Below, piece by piece: positions 18,332 through 28,383 of a stretch of DNA of 64,000 bases. Position 1 is the first letter of the stretch. Every line of letters starts with the position of its first letter. The notes below the pieces were generated by a model that saw only the letters and a list, made by a program, of their open reading frames with translations, had not been told where the DNA came from and searched no databases. The position numbers and the translations under genes were made by a program. Origin of the DNA: Phyllobacterium bourgognense. Its GTDB lineage: Bacteria > Pseudomonadota > Alphaproteobacteria > Rhizobiales > Rhizobiaceae. The DNA is taken from NCBI RefSeq assembly GCF_003337575.1, contig NZ_QPJM01000004.1, forward strand, positions 326,789-390,788. The letters run 5' to 3'.

Positions 18332-19084
18332 CTAATAGGTGGCGCGGCCACCGGAAATATCGAAGACGGCACCGGTCGTGAACGAGCATTCCTCGCTGGC
18401 GATCCAGGTGATCAACGATGCCAGCTCTTCGACCTTGCCGAAGCGCTGCATGGGGATTTTCGAAAGCATATAGTCGATGAATTCGGGCTTGAGCTGCTGG
18501 AGGATAGGTGTATCCACGGTGGCAGGGGTAATCGCATTGACAGTGATGCCATCGCTGACAAGCTCCTTGCCGAGCGATTTTGTCAGACCGATGACCGCCG
18601 CCTTCGATGCGCTATAGGCCGAGGCATTCGGGTTGCCTTCCTTGCCTGCGATGGAAGCGACGTTGACGATCCGGCCGTAAGCGTTCTTTTGCATGAAAGG
18701 CACGACAAAGCGGTTGCAGAAGAAAAGCCCATGGATGTTGATGTCGAAGACGTGCTTCCACTGATCGATTGGATAGTCGGCAACTTTGGAGTTCGGGCCG
18801 GTGATACCGGCAGAGCAAACCAGAATGTCGATCTTGCCGTACTTCTCCGCTGTTTCCTTTGCAGCCCTCTCCACCTGATCCGGATCGGAGACATCAAGCC
18901 TTATACCGTGCGTTGACGATCCAAGTGCGTGACACGCCTCATCTATCTTGGCAGCATCGACGTCCCAGAGCGAAACCGTGCCGCCCTCCGATACGATTCG
19001 CTCCGCAGTTTTGAAGCCGATGCCGGAGGCGCCACCGGTGATGACCGCGTGCCGCCCCTCATAGCGCCTGATCGAATTCACCAT
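18332..19084 (-). CDS. SDR oxidoreductase, likely 2-keto-3-deoxy-sugar-acid 4-dehydrogenase
   Basis: A 250-residue classical short-chain dehydrogenase. It shows the NAD(P) motif TGGASGIGFKTAERI, the acidic residue after strand 2 (SLWDVD) favouring NAD, VCSAGITGP and the active-site Y-S-A-S-K in ASAYSASKAAVIGLTK. It sits between the XylD-like dehydratase and the FAH-family gene, matching the order dehydratase, 4-dehydrogenase, diketo-acid hydrolase of known non-phosphorylative sugar routes. The exact substrate is not determinable. Confidence 0.88.
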   Translation of the reverse strand: MVNSIRRYEGRHAVITGGASGIGFKTAERIVSEGGTVSLWDVDAAKIDEACHALGSSTHGIRLDVSDPDQVERAAKETAEKYGKIDILVCSAGITGPNSKVADYPIDQWKHVFDINIHGLFFCNRFVVPFMQKNAYGRIVNVASIAGKEGNPNASAYSASKAAVIGLTKSLGKELVSDGITVNAITPATVDTPILQQLKPEFIDYMLSKIPMQRFGKVEELASLITWIASEECSFTTGAVFDISGGRATY

Positions 19085-19102
19085 ATTTCCTGCTCTCCGG
19101 GG

Positions 19103-20905
19103 TCAGTGATTATCGCGGGGCAGACCCTTGGTCTGGGCGACACGCTGATACTTCACGGCTGGCTTCAGCACCATGCCCTCGTCAAGCTGGCCGACCATGC
19201 TGCGCTGGATTTCCTGCCACGGCGTCTGGCTCGCCGGATATTTGTAGCCGCCCGCCGCGATCAGATCGTCCTTGCGCTTTTGCAACTCCTCGTCGTTGAT
19301 CAGAATGTTGGCAGTGCCCTTGTTGAGATCAATACGCAAATGGTCGCCGGACCGTACCAGCGCCAGCCCACCGTTCACTGCCGCTTCCGGCGAAGCGTTG
19401 AGGATGGAAGGCGAGCCGGACGTTCCCGACTGACGCCCGTCACCGAGGCAGGGCAACGCATGGATACCCTTCTTCAGAAGGTAAGCCGGAGGTTGCATAT
19501 TCACCACTTCCGCCGCGCCCGGATAACCGATCGGCCCGGTGCCGCGCATGATTAGAATGCTGTTCTCGTTGAGCGCCAGCTTCGGATCGTCGATGCGATG
19601 ATGATAGTCCTCTGGCCCTTCGAATACTTCGGCAATGCCTTCGAACGCTTCCGGATCGTCCGGGTTGGACAGATAGCGCTCGCGGAACTCTTCGGAGATC
19701 ACGCTGGTCTTCATGATGGCGCTATCGAAGAGATTGCCCTTCAAATTTATAAACCCGGCCTTCTTTTTCAGAGGCGCATCATAGGTCTTGATGACGTCCG
19801 TGTTGAGATTTTCGGCGTTTTCGCAGTTTGTGCCGATGCTCTGGCCATTGACGGTCAGTGCGCCCGGATGTGGCAGCTTGCGGGCTTTCATCAACTCCGC
19901 GACGACGGCGGGCACGCCGCCTGCACGATGGTAGTCTTCGCCGAGATATTCGCCTGCCGGCTGCAGGTTGACCAGCAGTGGCACGTCATGGCCGATAGCC
20001 TGCCAGTCGTCGTTGTCGAGAGGAATGTCGAGGTGGCGGGCGATGGCGTTCAAGTGAATTGGTGCATTTGTCGAGCCGCCAATCGCCGAATTGATAACGA
20101 TGGCGTTTTCGAATGCCGCGCGGGTCATGATATCCGACGGCTTCAGATCTTCCCAAACCATATCGACGATGCGCTTGCCGGTGTCATAGGCGATCTGACC
20201 GCGCTCACGGTAAGGCGCCGGTATAGCCGCGCCGCCGGGCAGTTCCATGCCAAGCGCCTCAGCCAGCGAATTCATCGTGGTCGCTGTGCCCATCGTGTTG
20301 CAATAGCCGACGGAAGGAGCGGACGAAGCGACGATGTCCATGAACTGGTCATAGTTGATTTCGCCTGAGGTGAGCTTCTCGCGCGACTTCCAGACGATGG
20401 TGCCTGAGCCCGTACGTTCGCCGCGATGCCAGCCGTTCAGCATCGGCCCGACGGAAAGCGCGATCGCAGGAATATTGACGGTCGCCGCGCCCATCAGCAT
20501 GGCCGGGGTGGTCTTGTCGCAGCCGATAGTCAGAACGACGCCGTCCAGCGGATAGCCGAACAGGACTTCAACGAGGCCAAGATAGGCAAGGTTGCGGTCA
20601 AGCGCAGCGCCCGGACGTTTGCCGGTTTCCTGGATGGGATGCACGGGAAACTCGAATGGAATTCCGCCCGCCGCAATGATACCGTCACGCACGCGTTTGG
20701 CCAGCTCGATGTGATGGCGGTTGCATGGCGACAGGTCGGAGCCGGTCTGCGCGATGCCGATGATGGGCTTGCCCGATTGCAGCTCGGCACGGGTCAAGCC
20801 GTAGTTCAGGTAGCGCTCCAGATAGAGCGCCGTCATCCCCGGATTGTCAGGATTGTCAAACCATTCCTGCGAGCGAAGTTTTTTCGGGGTGTGGGAAGTC
20901 GTCAT
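19103..20905 (-). CDS. IlvD/Edd-family sugar-acid dehydratase, XylD-like
   Basis: A 600-residue Fe-S dehydratase of the sugar-acid branch. The N-terminus ([20 protein letters not shown]), [53 protein letters not shown] and the end [16 protein letters not shown] are strongly reminiscent of Caulobacter XylD xylonate dehydratase as I remember it. It dehydrates an aldonic acid to a 2-keto-3-deoxy acid. The ATG at 20905 is preferred over a TTG two codons upstream because an AGGAG lies at suitable spacing. It is the likely core enzyme of this operon. Xylonate, arabonate, fuconate or another aldonate remain possible. Confidence 0.92.
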   Translation of the reverse strand: MTTSHTPKKLRSQEWFDNPDNPGMTALYLERYLNYGLTRAELQSGKPIIGIAQTGSDLSPCNRHHIELAKRVRDGIIAAGGIPFEFPVHPIQETGKRPGAALDRNLAYLGLVEVLFGYPLDGVVLTIGCDKTTPAMLMGAATVNIPAIALSVGPMLNGWHRGERTGSGTIVWKSREKLTSGEINYDQFMDIVASSAPSVGYCNTMGTATTMNSLAEALGMELPGGAAIPAPYRERGQIAYDTGKRIVDMVWEDLKPSDIMTRAAFENAIVINSAIGGSTNAPIHLNAIARHLDIPLDNDDWQAIGHDVPLLVNLQPAGEYLGEDYHRAGGVPAVVAELMKARKLPHPGALTVNGQSIGTNCENAENLNTDVIKTYDAPLKKKAGFINLKGNLFDSAIMKTSVISEEFRERYLSNPDDPEAFEGIAEVFEGPEDYHHRIDDPKLALNENSILIMRGTGPIGYPGAAEVVNMQPPAYLLKKGIHALPCLGDGRQSGTSGSPSILNASPEAAVNGGLALVRSGDHLRIDLNKGTANILINDEELQKRKDDLIAAGGYKYPASQTPWQEIQRSMVGQLDEGMVLKPAVKYQRVAQTKGLPRDNH

Positions 20906-20929
20906 TTGCAAGGAGCTCCTGGGTGTCCG

Positions 20930-21829
20930 CTATTCCTTGACCGCGCCGGTCATGGAAGAAACGTAATAGTCGACAAAGAATGAGTAGAGAATGACGACCG
21001 GCAGCGAGCCGAAAAGTGCGCCGGCCATCAATGAGCCCCACTCGAAAACATCGCCTCGCACCAGTTCCGTCAGGACACCGACCGGGACAGTCTTGTTTTC
21101 CGAGGATTGGATGAAGGTCAGCGCATAGATGAACTCATTCCACGACAAAGTGAAGGCAAAAATACCGGCCGAGATCAATCCCGGCACCGCCAGCGGCAAT
21201 ATGACCCTGATGAGGATCTGCCAGCGCGACGCGCCATCTACCAGTGCGCTTTCCTCAAGCTCGAACGGGATCGAACGGAAGTAGCCCATCAGCAGCCAGG
21301 TGCAGAACGGAATGAGGAACGTCGGATAGGTGAAGATCAGCGCGAGCTTGGTGTCGTAAATGCCAAATTTGAAGACGATGACAGCCAGCGGAATAAACAG
21401 GATTGATGGCGGCACCAGATAGGCGAGAAAGATCAGCAGACCGACGGGGCGGGACCCGGAGAACCGTACCCGTTCTATGGCATAGGCCGCAAAAACGGAT
21501 GCTACCAGAGATATCGCTGTGGCACATACCGCAACGACCAGTGTGTTCCACAACCAGCCTGGATAGGATGTCTCGAACAGCAGGTATTTGATGTGATCGA
21601 GTGTCGGCTTCACGACCCAGAACGGACTGAAGTTGTTGTAGTCCGTCAGCTGCGAGTTCGGCTTCACCGCCGTGATCGCCATCCAATAGAACGGAAACAG
21701 CAACACGAAGACAAAGACTGCAAGCGGCAGATACAGAACGACGATCCGTCGCGGCAGCCGGTTGAGATAGCTCATGCCCTGCGCATCGTCGGTGAGAACA
21801 TGCGGGTTGGTCTGTTCGGTAATGCTCAT
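20930..21829 (-). CDS. CUT1 sugar ABC transporter permease (MalG type)
   Basis: A 299-residue permease with about six membrane segments. The EAA loop reads SALVDGASRWQILIRVILPL, followed by GLISAGIFAFTLSWNEFIYA, both characteristic of MalG-type subunits. The ATG at 21829 is chosen because the upstream extension has no family resemblance and overlaps the preceding gene. It pairs with the permease at 21844 and the ATPase at 24278 to import the substrate of this operon. Confidence 0.93.
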   Translation of the reverse strand: MSITEQTNPHVLTDDAQGMSYLNRLPRRIVVLYLPLAVFVFVLLFPFYWMAITAVKPNSQLTDYNNFSPFWVVKPTLDHIKYLLFETSYPGWLWNTLVVAVCATAISLVASVFAAYAIERVRFSGSRPVGLLIFLAYLVPPSILFIPLAVIVFKFGIYDTKLALIFTYPTFLIPFCTWLLMGYFRSIPFELEESALVDGASRWQILIRVILPLAVPGLISAGIFAFTLSWNEFIYALTFIQSSENKTVPVGVLTELVRGDVFEWGSLMAGALFGSLPVVILYSFFVDYYVSSMTGAVKE

Positions 21830-21843
21830 GTTCGTTTCCTCCC

Positions 21844-22776
21844 TCAATCCTGTCCGCCCTGTTGCCATTTTCGACGTTGCAGGCCGAAAAATGAGAACAG
21901 GATCGATGCAAGCAGGAACGGGATCATGGCGACGGCGATCGCCGCACCTTCACCAAGTTGACCGCCGGGTATGCCACGCTGGAACGAGAGGGTCGCCATC
22001 AGATGTGTAGCGTTGACCGGGCCGCCCTTGGTCAGGACGTAGATAAGCTGAAAGTCAGTGAAGGTGAACAGCACCGAGAACGTCATCACCACCGCGATGA
22101 TCGGCGTCAGCATTGGCAGCGTGATGAAGCGGAAACGCTGCCATCCGGTCGCCCCGTCAAGCGAGGCTGCCTCATGCAGCGATTGCGGAATGGTCTGAAG
22201 CCCGGCGAGCAGCGAAATCGCGACGAAAGGGATACCGCGCCAGACATTGGCTGCGATCACCGAGGCGCGTGCGTTGTTGGGATCACCAAGGAAATTGATC
22301 GGGCTGTGGATCCAGCCGAGTTTCATCAACGACCAGGAAATGATGGAGAACTGCGCATCATAGATCCACCAGAACGCGAGCGCCGAAAGGACGGTTGGAA
22401 CCACCCATGGCAAAAGGATGATTGCACGGAAGAAGGATTTAAACGGCAGATGCTCGTTGAGGATCAATGCCAGCCACAGGCCGAGCCCGAACTTCAGGAT
22501 CGAGGCGATGAGCGTGTAGAAAATCGTATTGTAGACTGCCATCCAGAAGACCGAATCCCTGGCCAGTGCCTGATAGTTCTCAAGGCCGATGAAAATGCCG
22601 TCCCTGCCGATCGTCGTATCGGTAAAGCCGAGCCAGACACCGAGGCCGAGCGGATAAGTCAGGAAGCACAGGAGAAAGACGGCGGCCGGCAGCATGAAAA
22701 ACAAGCCGACGGCGGTATTACTCCGGGCGATATTTCCGAAGGCCGAGGGCTGCTTCGCAGTTGTCGTCATTGTCAT
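21844..22776 (-). CDS. CUT1 sugar ABC transporter permease (MalF type)
   Basis: A 310-residue inner-membrane permease. It has an N-terminal tail, then six membrane segments with the EAA loop EAASLDGATGWQRFRFITLPML. A GGAG ribosome site lies just upstream of the ATG at 22776. It follows the binding protein gene after a strong hairpin and precedes the MalG-type permease. Confidence 0.93.
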   Translation of the reverse strand: MTMTTTAKQPSAFGNIARSNTAVGLFFMLPAAVFLLCFLTYPLGLGVWLGFTDTTIGRDGIFIGLENYQALARDSVFWMAVYNTIFYTLIASILKFGLGLWLALILNEHLPFKSFFRAIILLPWVVPTVLSALAFWWIYDAQFSIISWSLMKLGWIHSPINFLGDPNNARASVIAANVWRGIPFVAISLLAGLQTIPQSLHEAASLDGATGWQRFRFITLPMLTPIIAVVMTFSVLFTFTDFQLIYVLTKGGPVNATHLMATLSFQRGIPGGQLGEGAAIAVAMIPFLLASILFSFFGLQRRKWQQGGQD

Positions 22777-22811
22777 CGGATATCTCCGGTTGCCATATTA
22801 GCTGATGAGTT

Positions 22812-22843
22812 GGCTTCCGCTGCCTTTCTGGACAGCGGAAGCC
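22812..22843 (-). promoter_or_regulatory. Hairpin between binding-protein and permease genes
   Basis: Perfect 11-base arms (GGCTTCCGCTG / CAGCGGAAGCC) with a 10-base loop lie just after the stop of the sugar-binding protein (22855) and before the permease start (22776). There is no T-run. A structure at this place, as known for malE-malF, would protect the binding-protein mRNA and lower expression of the membrane subunits. An analogous hairpin occurs at 46577-46604. Confidence 0.65.
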
Positions 22844-22854
22844 GGTCTCGTTGC

Positions 22855-24168
22855 CTAGACCCTGTAGTAACGGTTCGCGCGCTTCTCGGCTTGGGCGATG
22901 GCGTCTTCGGGCGTCATCTGGCCGGTAACGGCGGTCGCGTACATATCCACCAGGACATAGTCGGCCATGGTTCCCGCCGAGGCAGCGCCAAGCGGGCCGG
23001 CATACCCGTTCGGACGCAGGGTTCCGGATGCCTTCGCATAGGCGGCATGGATCGGATTGGACGTCCACACCGGATTGTTGGCGAAAGCTTTCAGCGGCTG
23101 GCAGCAATAGGCGCTGGCACCCTCGATCCAGGCATTCATGTTCTCGGCCTGATACATGAACTGCAGGTAGGCTTTCGCAGCCTCAGGATATTTGGTGTGC
23201 TTGAAGATCGAAATCGTCGACGTCTGGTGCAATTCGACCGATTGACCAACTGGCCCGATCGGCAGATTGGTCGAGCGCATATCGTCAGCGATCGCCTTCA
23301 TTGCGGGATCCTTCACGGCGGCATAGTAAACCGACACGCCATTGGCCGTCAGTGACACCTGACCGGCAAGGAATGCGCGATTGTTGTTGACGTCCTGCCA
23401 GCTTTCCGTACCCGGAATGAAGGTCTTGTAGAGCTCCTGCGCATATTTGACCGAGGCCAGCGTCTCGGGGCTGTTGATCACGACCTTGCCGCTCTCGTCG
23501 ACCATCTTGCCGCCATGGCTCCAGAGCAGCCAATGGGCATAGTTGTTGCCGTCGCCGACTGCCTTGCCGTGCGGGAAGCCCGCAGGCGTCCCCTTTGCCT
23601 GCATGGCCTTGCAAAGTTCGAGGAACCCAGCCGTATCTTTCGGGAATTCGCTGAAACCGGCCGCCTTCATGTGGCTATCGCGATAGACGACGGCATTGCC
23701 GATGGCGCAAAGTGGGAGGGCGATGAACTTGCCGTCGCGCTTGGCATAGCCTTCGAGGCCTGGATACCAGCCACCATGTGCTGCACCAAGATATTCGCCA
23801 AGCTCCGTCACATCGACGAGCTTGTCCGGATATTGCTGCGGATCATCGAACCAGCTCATGACCATGTCCGGGCCAGAACCGACATTGGCCGCGACAGCAG
23901 CTTTCGGGCGAACGTCTTCCCAGCTTTCCTTGTCGATGCGCACCTGAACGCCTGTGGCGTCGGTGAACTTCTTGGTGTTGGCGAGCCATGCGGCCTCTTC
24001 AGCCGGGACGAACGGCACCCAGCGCAGGAGGCGAAGGGTCGCACCTTCTTCAGGTTTGTACGCGGGTGCCGATTGCGCGAAGGCCGGCGTGAGACCGAAC
24101 CGGTTCAGTCCGGCTGCGGCAACGAGCCCGGCAGATGCGCCGAGTAGATGTCTTCTGTTGATGGTCAT
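22855..24168 (-). CDS. CUT1 sugar ABC transporter substrate-binding protein
   Basis: A 437-residue extracellular solute-binding protein (family 1). The N-terminus TINRRHLLGASAGLVAAAG with cleavage after AFA looks like a Tat signal (twin arginine followed by hydrophobic residues). The mature part has GSGPDMVMSWFDDPQQYPDK and WLLWSHGGKMVDESG, typical of sugar-binding lipoprotein-like folds. The ATG follows GGAGGAG. A Tat signal is uncommon for this family and suggests folded export; Sec use is not excluded. Confidence 0.92.
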   Translation of the reverse strand: MTINRRHLLGASAGLVAAAGLNRFGLTPAFAQSAPAYKPEEGATLRLLRWVPFVPAEEAAWLANTKKFTDATGVQVRIDKESWEDVRPKAAVAANVGSGPDMVMSWFDDPQQYPDKLVDVTELGEYLGAAHGGWYPGLEGYAKRDGKFIALPLCAIGNAVVYRDSHMKAAGFSEFPKDTAGFLELCKAMQAKGTPAGFPHGKAVGDGNNYAHWLLWSHGGKMVDESGKVVINSPETLASVKYAQELYKTFIPGTESWQDVNNNRAFLAGQVSLTANGVSVYYAAVKDPAMKAIADDMRSTNLPIGPVGQSVELHQTSTISIFKHTKYPEAAKAYLQFMYQAENMNAWIEGASAYCCQPLKAFANNPVWTSNPIHAAYAKASGTLRPNGYAGPLGAASAGTMADYVLVDMYATAVTGQMTPEDAIAQAEKRANRYYRV

Positions 24169-24235
24169 TGATGCTCCTCCATTTAACGACCGGATAAACT
24201 AGAAAGGCTTGTTCAATATGCTCTTGCGGGGAATT

Positions 24236-24268
24236 GTATCTGGCATCTGCACCCCGACTGGCAGATAC
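24236..24268 (-). promoter_or_regulatory. Imperfect hairpin between ATPase and binding-protein genes
   Basis: Ten-base arms GTATCTGGCA and TGGCAGATAC with one mismatch flank a 13-base loop in the 109-base gap between the ATPase stop (24278) and the binding-protein start (24168). The gap is the longest in the operon. It could hold an internal promoter or an RNA processing site that raises binding-protein expression. Confidence 0.4.
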
Positions 24269-24277
24269 CGTTGAGCT

Positions 24278-25342
24278 TCAGGCCAGACGCTTGCCGGTCT
24301 CCGCATCGAACAGATATGTCGCTTCAGCATGGATCGACAGACCGACAGTTTCGCCGGGTTTCGCACTGATACGCTGATGGAAAACACCTGTGACGAGATC
24401 GCCGCCAACGCGCATGATCATCTGGGTTTCCGATCCGGTTGGCTCGATGACCACCACTTCGGCGGGAATTCCGCCATCCGCAATGGTCATGTGTTCGGGG
24501 CGCAGTCCATAAATCAACGTGCGGCCCTTGGCGCTTTGCGGTGCTTTGGCAACCGGCAGCACGACACCCTTTTCTGTAGTGAATTTCAGTCCGTCATTCG
24601 GATCGAGCTTGCCCTTGATCATATTCATCGCCGGCGAGCCGATGAAGCTTGCCACGAAAAGATTGGCCGGCTCGTCATAAAGCTCGAGCGGCGCGCCGAT
24701 CTGTTCGACCAGGCCGTCATGCATCACCACGATCTTGTCGGCCATGGTCATGGCTTCGATCTGGTCATGCGTGACATAGACGGTGGTTGTTTTCAGGCGC
24801 TGGTGCAATTCCTTGATTTCCGCGCGCATGGCGACGCGCAGCTTGGCATCGAGGTTGGATAGCGGCTCATCGAACAGGAAGACCTGCGGGTCGCGCACGA
24901 TGGCGCGGCCCATGGCAACGCGCTGGCGCTGACCGCCGGAAAGCTGGCGTGGAAAGCGGTCGAGCAGCGGCGAAAGCCCGAGGATCTCCGCCGCGGGCTT
25001 CACGCGCTTGTCGACCTCCGACTTTGGCGCACCCTTCAGCTTTAGGGAAAATGCCATATTGTCGGCAACGGTCATGTGCGGATAGAGCGCATAGTTCTGA
25101 AACACCATGGCAATATCGCGCTCTTTCGGCGCGAGGTTGTTGACCACCTTGCCGCCGATCTTGATCTCGCCTGCAGAGATGTTTTCAAGTCCCGCCAGCA
25201 TACGCAGCAGGGTGGACTTTCCGCAGCCGGAAGGCCCGACCAGAATGACGAATTCGCCGTCGGCGATCTCGATGTCGACACCCTTGATGACCGGGTGTGT
25301 GCCGAATGATTTTCGTACATTGGCGAATTCAACCGATGCCAT
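24278..25342 (-). CDS. Sugar ABC transporter ATP-binding protein (MalK/UgpC type)
   Basis: A 354-residue ATPase of the MalK/UgpC class with all motifs intact: Walker [10 protein letters not shown], signature [16 protein letters not shown], Walker [16 protein letters not shown] and H-loop [14 protein letters not shown]-terminal TOBE regulatory domain follows (about residues 240-354). The ATG at 25342 is preceded by GGAG. It serves the permeases and binding protein that follow in the operon. Confidence 0.94.
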   Translation of the reverse strand: MASVEFANVRKSFGTHPVIKGVDIEIADGEFVILVGPSGCGKSTLLRMLAGLENISAGEIKIGGKVVNNLAPKERDIAMVFQNYALYPHMTVADNMAFSLKLKGAPKSEVDKRVKPAAEILGLSPLLDRFPRQLSGGQRQRVAMGRAIVRDPQVFLFDEPLSNLDAKLRVAMRAEIKELHQRLKTTTVYVTHDQIEAMTMADKIVVMHDGLVEQIGAPLELYDEPANLFVASFIGSPAMNMIKGKLDPNDGLKFTTEKGVVLPVAKAPQSAKGRTLIYGLRPEHMTIADGGIPAEVVVIEPTGSETQMIMRVGGDLVTGVFHQRISAKPGETVGLSIHAEATYLFDAETGKRLA

Positions 25343-25397
25343 GCCTTCTCCTCCAAAATTTCCGTGACACAACGAAAAATCGTTGTCGAAATATGTT

Positions 25398-26171
25398 CTA
25401 GCCGCGTCCGACGAGCGGCATCTTCGTAGCCATGATCGTCATGGTCAGCACATTGGCCTCCAATGGCAAGCTTGCCATATGCACCACCGCATCGCCAATA
25501 TAATGCGCCGGTATGGTTGGCTCGCTGGCGGTCTCGCCATTGGCTTGTAACACGCCGGTCGCCATCTTCGATGTCATCTCGGTCGTGGCATTGCCGATAT
25601 CGATCTGACCGCAGGCAATGTCGAATGGTCTGCCATCCAGCGCTGTCGATTTGGTCAAGCCGGTAACAGCATGTTTCGTCGCCGTATAGGGTGCAGAGTT
25701 CGGCCGCGGCGTCTGTGCCGAAATCGAGCCATTGTTGATGATGCGACCACCACGTGGCGTTTGCGCTTTCATCAATTTCATCGCCTGCTGCGTGCACAGG
25801 AAAACGCCGGTGAGATTGGCGCCGACAATCGAATTCCAGTGATCGAAGGTGAGTTCTTCCATCGGGATATTCGGAACATTGACCCCTGCATTGTTGATGA
25901 GCAGGTCGAGCCGCCCGAACCCGGATTTGATTGCATCGAAAAGCGCAGCGACCGATTTCGGATCGCTGACATCGGCAGAAATAGCTTTAACGGTGCCGCC
26001 CGTTTCGGCCTCCAATGCGTTGGCAGCATCTTCCAGTACATCCTTGCGGCGACCGGAAATCACCACCGTATAGCCTGCGCCAAGCAGCGCTGTGGTAATA
26101 GCCTTGCCGACGCCGGTGCCGCCGCCGGTAACCAGCGCGATCTTCCCCTTGCCTGAATCCTCTTTACTCAT
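25398..26171 (-). CDS. SDR oxidoreductase, likely sugar dehydrogenase
   Basis: A 257-residue classical SDR with [40 protein letters not shown] and the catalytic Y-T-A-T-K. The start overlaps the stop of the upstream DenD-like gene by four bases. The C-terminus ([24 protein letters not shown]) is that of SDRs often annotated as 3-ketoacyl-ACP reductase but found in sugar operons. It may carry out the first oxidation of the imported sugar; this is inferred from context. Confidence 0.87.
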   Translation of the reverse strand: MSKEDSGKGKIALVTGGGTGVGKAITTALLGAGYTVVISGRRKDVLEDAANALEAETGGTVKAISADVSDPKSVAALFDAIKSGFGRLDLLINNAGVNVPNIPMEELTFDHWNSIVGANLTGVFLCTQQAMKLMKAQTPRGGRIINNGSISAQTPRPNSAPYTATKHAVTGLTKSTALDGRPFDIACGQIDIGNATTEMTSKMATGVLQANGETASEPTIPAHYIGDAVVHMASLPLEANVLTMTIMATKMPLVGRG

Positions 26172-27157
26172 GCCGCAACGTTCCCGCCCAGTTCGTCTTC
26201 AATATGTGCTTTGATGATATCATCGAAAGCCGTTTCTGCCTTGAAGCCAAGCTTCGTCGCACGCGTCGTGTCGAAATCCGTCGCCCATCCAGCCACGATT
26301 TTCTGAATTGTCGCATCGGGTTCGCGGCGGATCAGCCTGACCGCCTTGTCGCCGGCCACGCGGCGCAGCGCGGCGATTTCCTCGCCAACGAGCGCCGAAA
26401 GTCCGGGCATGGAAAGATTGCGGCGTGCACCGACCTTGTCGAGATCGAGCGTAGCGGCATGGATGAAGAACCCGACCGCAGCGCGCGGGCTGGCAAACCA
26501 GTGGCGTACATTCTCATCGACCGGGAGGATCGCTTCCTGACCCACCAGCGGTTCGCGCAGGATGTTTGAAAAGAAACCCGAAGCCGCCTTGTTGGGCTTG
26601 CCTGGACGAATGCAGATCGTCGGTAGGCGGATACCTATCCCGTCGAAGAAACCGCGGCGGCTGTAGTCCGACAGGAGCAGTTCGGAAATCGCTTTCTGCG
26701 TGCCGTAGCTGGTTAGTGGGGTTGTGAAAAACTCGTCGCCGATCTTCTCTGGAAACGGCGTTCCGAACACGGCGATCGATGAGGCAAATACCACGCGGGG
26801 CTTGTAGGGAGCATTTCGGCTTTCCAGCCGGATCGCCTCGAACAGAGCGCGTGTGCCGTCGAGATTGACTTTGTAGCCTTTTTCGAAATCCGCCTCTGCT
26901 TCTCCGGAAACGATCGCCGCGAGGTGAAAGATCATGTCCGGACGGCTTGCGATCAGTGATTCCGCCACGCCAGGGTCCGAGAGGTCTGCCGCCTTGGTCA
27001 CGGAAATGTCCGCAAAGGCTTCAGGCGCGGCGGGTTCGATGACATCGACCAGTGTCAGCCTGTCGATGTCTCCACCCAGGGAGCCGGGCTCGGCAGCGAT
27101 CCTGTCGAGCAATTTGCGGCCAACCATTCCAGCTGCACCGATCACCAAAACATGCAT
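26168..27157 (-). CDS. NAD-dependent epimerase/dehydratase family protein, D-erythronate dehydrogenase (DenD)-like
   Basis: A 329-residue extended SDR. The NAD motif [13 protein letters not shown] is at the N-terminus, the catalytic site is TSYGTQK, and the segment [20 protein letters not shown] is the one I associate with DenD-type aldonate dehydrogenases. The ATG at 27157 gives the normal [10 protein letters not shown] start. It is the first gene of the operon, divergent from the LacI regulator. The DenD partners of the tetronate pathway (OtnI isomerase, DenK/OtnK kinase) are absent, so the substrate may differ from erythronate. Confidence 0.85.
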   Translation of the reverse strand: MHVLVIGAAGMVGRKLLDRIAAEPGSLGGDIDRLTLVDVIEPAAPEAFADISVTKAADLSDPGVAESLIASRPDMIFHLAAIVSGEAEADFEKGYKVNLDGTRALFEAIRLESRNAPYKPRVVFASSIAVFGTPFPEKIGDEFFTTPLTSYGTQKAISELLLSDYSRRGFFDGIGIRLPTICIRPGKPNKAASGFFSNILREPLVGQEAILPVDENVRHWFASPRAAVGFFIHAATLDLDKVGARRNLSMPGLSALVGEEIAALRRVAGDKAVRLIRREPDATIQKIVAGWATDFDTTRATKLGFKAETAFDDIIKAHIEDELGGNVAA

Positions 27158-27229
27158 AAGAAGAAGTCCTCCCTGCAAGCCCCTCCCGGGCTCGTCGCAC
27201 CAATCATCGCACTAATATATAAGAACGTG

Positions 27230-27245
27230 GTGCAAAGTTATGCAC
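27230..27245. promoter_or_regulatory. Short inverted repeat GTGCA-N6-TGCAC in divergent promoter region
   Basis: Five-base arms GTGCA (27230-27234) and TGCAC (27241-27245) lie between the DenD-like operon and the lacI-type gene. The sequence could be a regulatory site, but it is short and may be chance. Confidence 0.25.
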
Positions 27246-27271
27246 ACTGACTAGCATTCATCAAGCGTTTT

Positions 27272-27287
27272 ATGGTAGCGCTGTCAT
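27272..27287. promoter_or_regulatory. Candidate LacI-family operator ATGGTAGCGCTGTCAT
   Basis: A 16-base imperfect palindrome centred on AGCGCT, with ATG and CAT outer arms, lies 32 bases before the regulator start. The TAGCGCTA-like centre is the usual form of LacI/GalR-family operators with a central CpG. Its place between divergent genes suggests autoregulation and control of the sugar operon. Confidence 0.55.
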
Positions 27288-27318
27288 AAATCTTGTCAAT
27301 CGCACTGGATTGGTGCCC

Positions 27319-28344
27319 ATGCCGCGCAAACGCAACGCTCACCGAAGTCCCGATATGCCGACGCTTGCCGATGTTGCGCGGCTCGCGGGTGTGAGCGAAA
27401 TTACGGCGTCGCGGGTCGTTCGTGCGCAAGGGCCTATCGCAGACTCAACCAGAGCGCGTGTGCTGACAGCCATTGCCGAGCTTGGCTATATTCCCAACCG
27501 TGCCGCTGGCACCCTTGCTTCTGCAGGATCCACGCTGATGAGCGTGCTGCTGCCATCGCTATCCAACATCGTCTTTCCAGACGTACTGCGCGGCATCCAC
27601 ACGGCGCTCACCGAAACGGCGTTTCAGCCGGTAATCGGTGTCACTGACTACGATCCGCTGATTGAAGAGCGGATTCTCGTCTCCTTTCTTGCATGGCAGC
27701 CGGCAGCGGTGATCGTCGCCGGCCTGCATCACACGCCGACCGCGCGCCGGCATCTGGAGCATGGCCGCTTCCGGGTCGCCGAACTGATGGACATCGATGG
27801 CGAGCCCGTAGACATTGCCGTTGGCATGTCGCATCGCCAGGCTGGCTATGAAACCGGAAAGCATCTCGTTCAGCGCGGTTATCGCCGTTTCGGCTATGCC
27901 AGGCACAACGTAACGACAGACGACCGCGCCAGTGCCCGTTATGAAGGGCTTTGCTCGGCGTTGCAGGAGGCTGGCCTGTCTCTTGTTGCAGAGCATTGTT
28001 ATCCCGACGCGAGTTCGACCAAGGCAGGGCGCGACGCGCTGGCGATACTTCTTGCTGCCCATCCCGACCTGGACGTTGTCGTATTCCCGAATGACGATAT
28101 GGCGATGGGCGGCATTTTTCACTGCATGTATGCGGGAATCGCTGTGAAGGAGAAGCTCGGTATATTTGGGTTCAATGGACTCGATATCGGCCAGGCCATG
28201 CCCATGCCTCTGTCTACGATCCTGTCGAAGCGCTTTCTGATTGGAAAAACCGCAGCCGAAAAATTGCTTGAAAGCCGCGAGCGGCCCGCCGAAAAGACCA
28301 TCATCAATACGGGGTTCGACATTATCGAAGGCGCAACGGCATAG
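27319..28344 (+). CDS. LacI-family transcriptional regulator (GntR/GalR type)
   Basis: A 341-residue LacI/GalR regulator. The N-terminal HTH and hinge read TLADVARLAGVSEITASRVV and YIPNRAAGTLAS, followed by a periplasmic-binding-protein-like effector domain (DLDVVVFPNDDMAMGG). It resembles gluconate-type repressors. Start options are TTG 27310, GTG 27313 and ATG 27319; the ATG is preferred. It is divergent from the nine-gene sugar-acid operon and is its likely repressor, responding to the imported sugar or its acid. Confidence 0.93.
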   Translation: MPRKRNAHRSPDMPTLADVARLAGVSEITASRVVRAQGPIADSTRARVLTAIAELGYIPNRAAGTLASAGSTLMSVLLPSLSNIVFPDVLRGIHTALTETAFQPVIGVTDYDPLIEERILVSFLAWQPAAVIVAGLHHTPTARRHLEHGRFRVAELMDIDGEPVDIAVGMSHRQAGYETGKHLVQRGYRRFGYARHNVTTDDRASARYEGLCSALQEAGLSLVAEHCYPDASSTKAGRDALAILLAAHPDLDVVVFPNDDMAMGGIFHCMYAGIAVKEKLGIFGFNGLDIGQAMPMPLSTILSKRFLIGKTAAEKLLESRERPAEKTIINTGFDIIEGATA

Positions 28345-28383
28345 GGAAATGAGCCGGGTTCGTTTACCCATAGATTGACATAA

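Noticed and set aside
21958..23355. 465-residue open frame antisense to the permease and binding-protein genes
   Set aside because: It crosses two real genes and the hairpin between them; composition is typical of antisense shadows.
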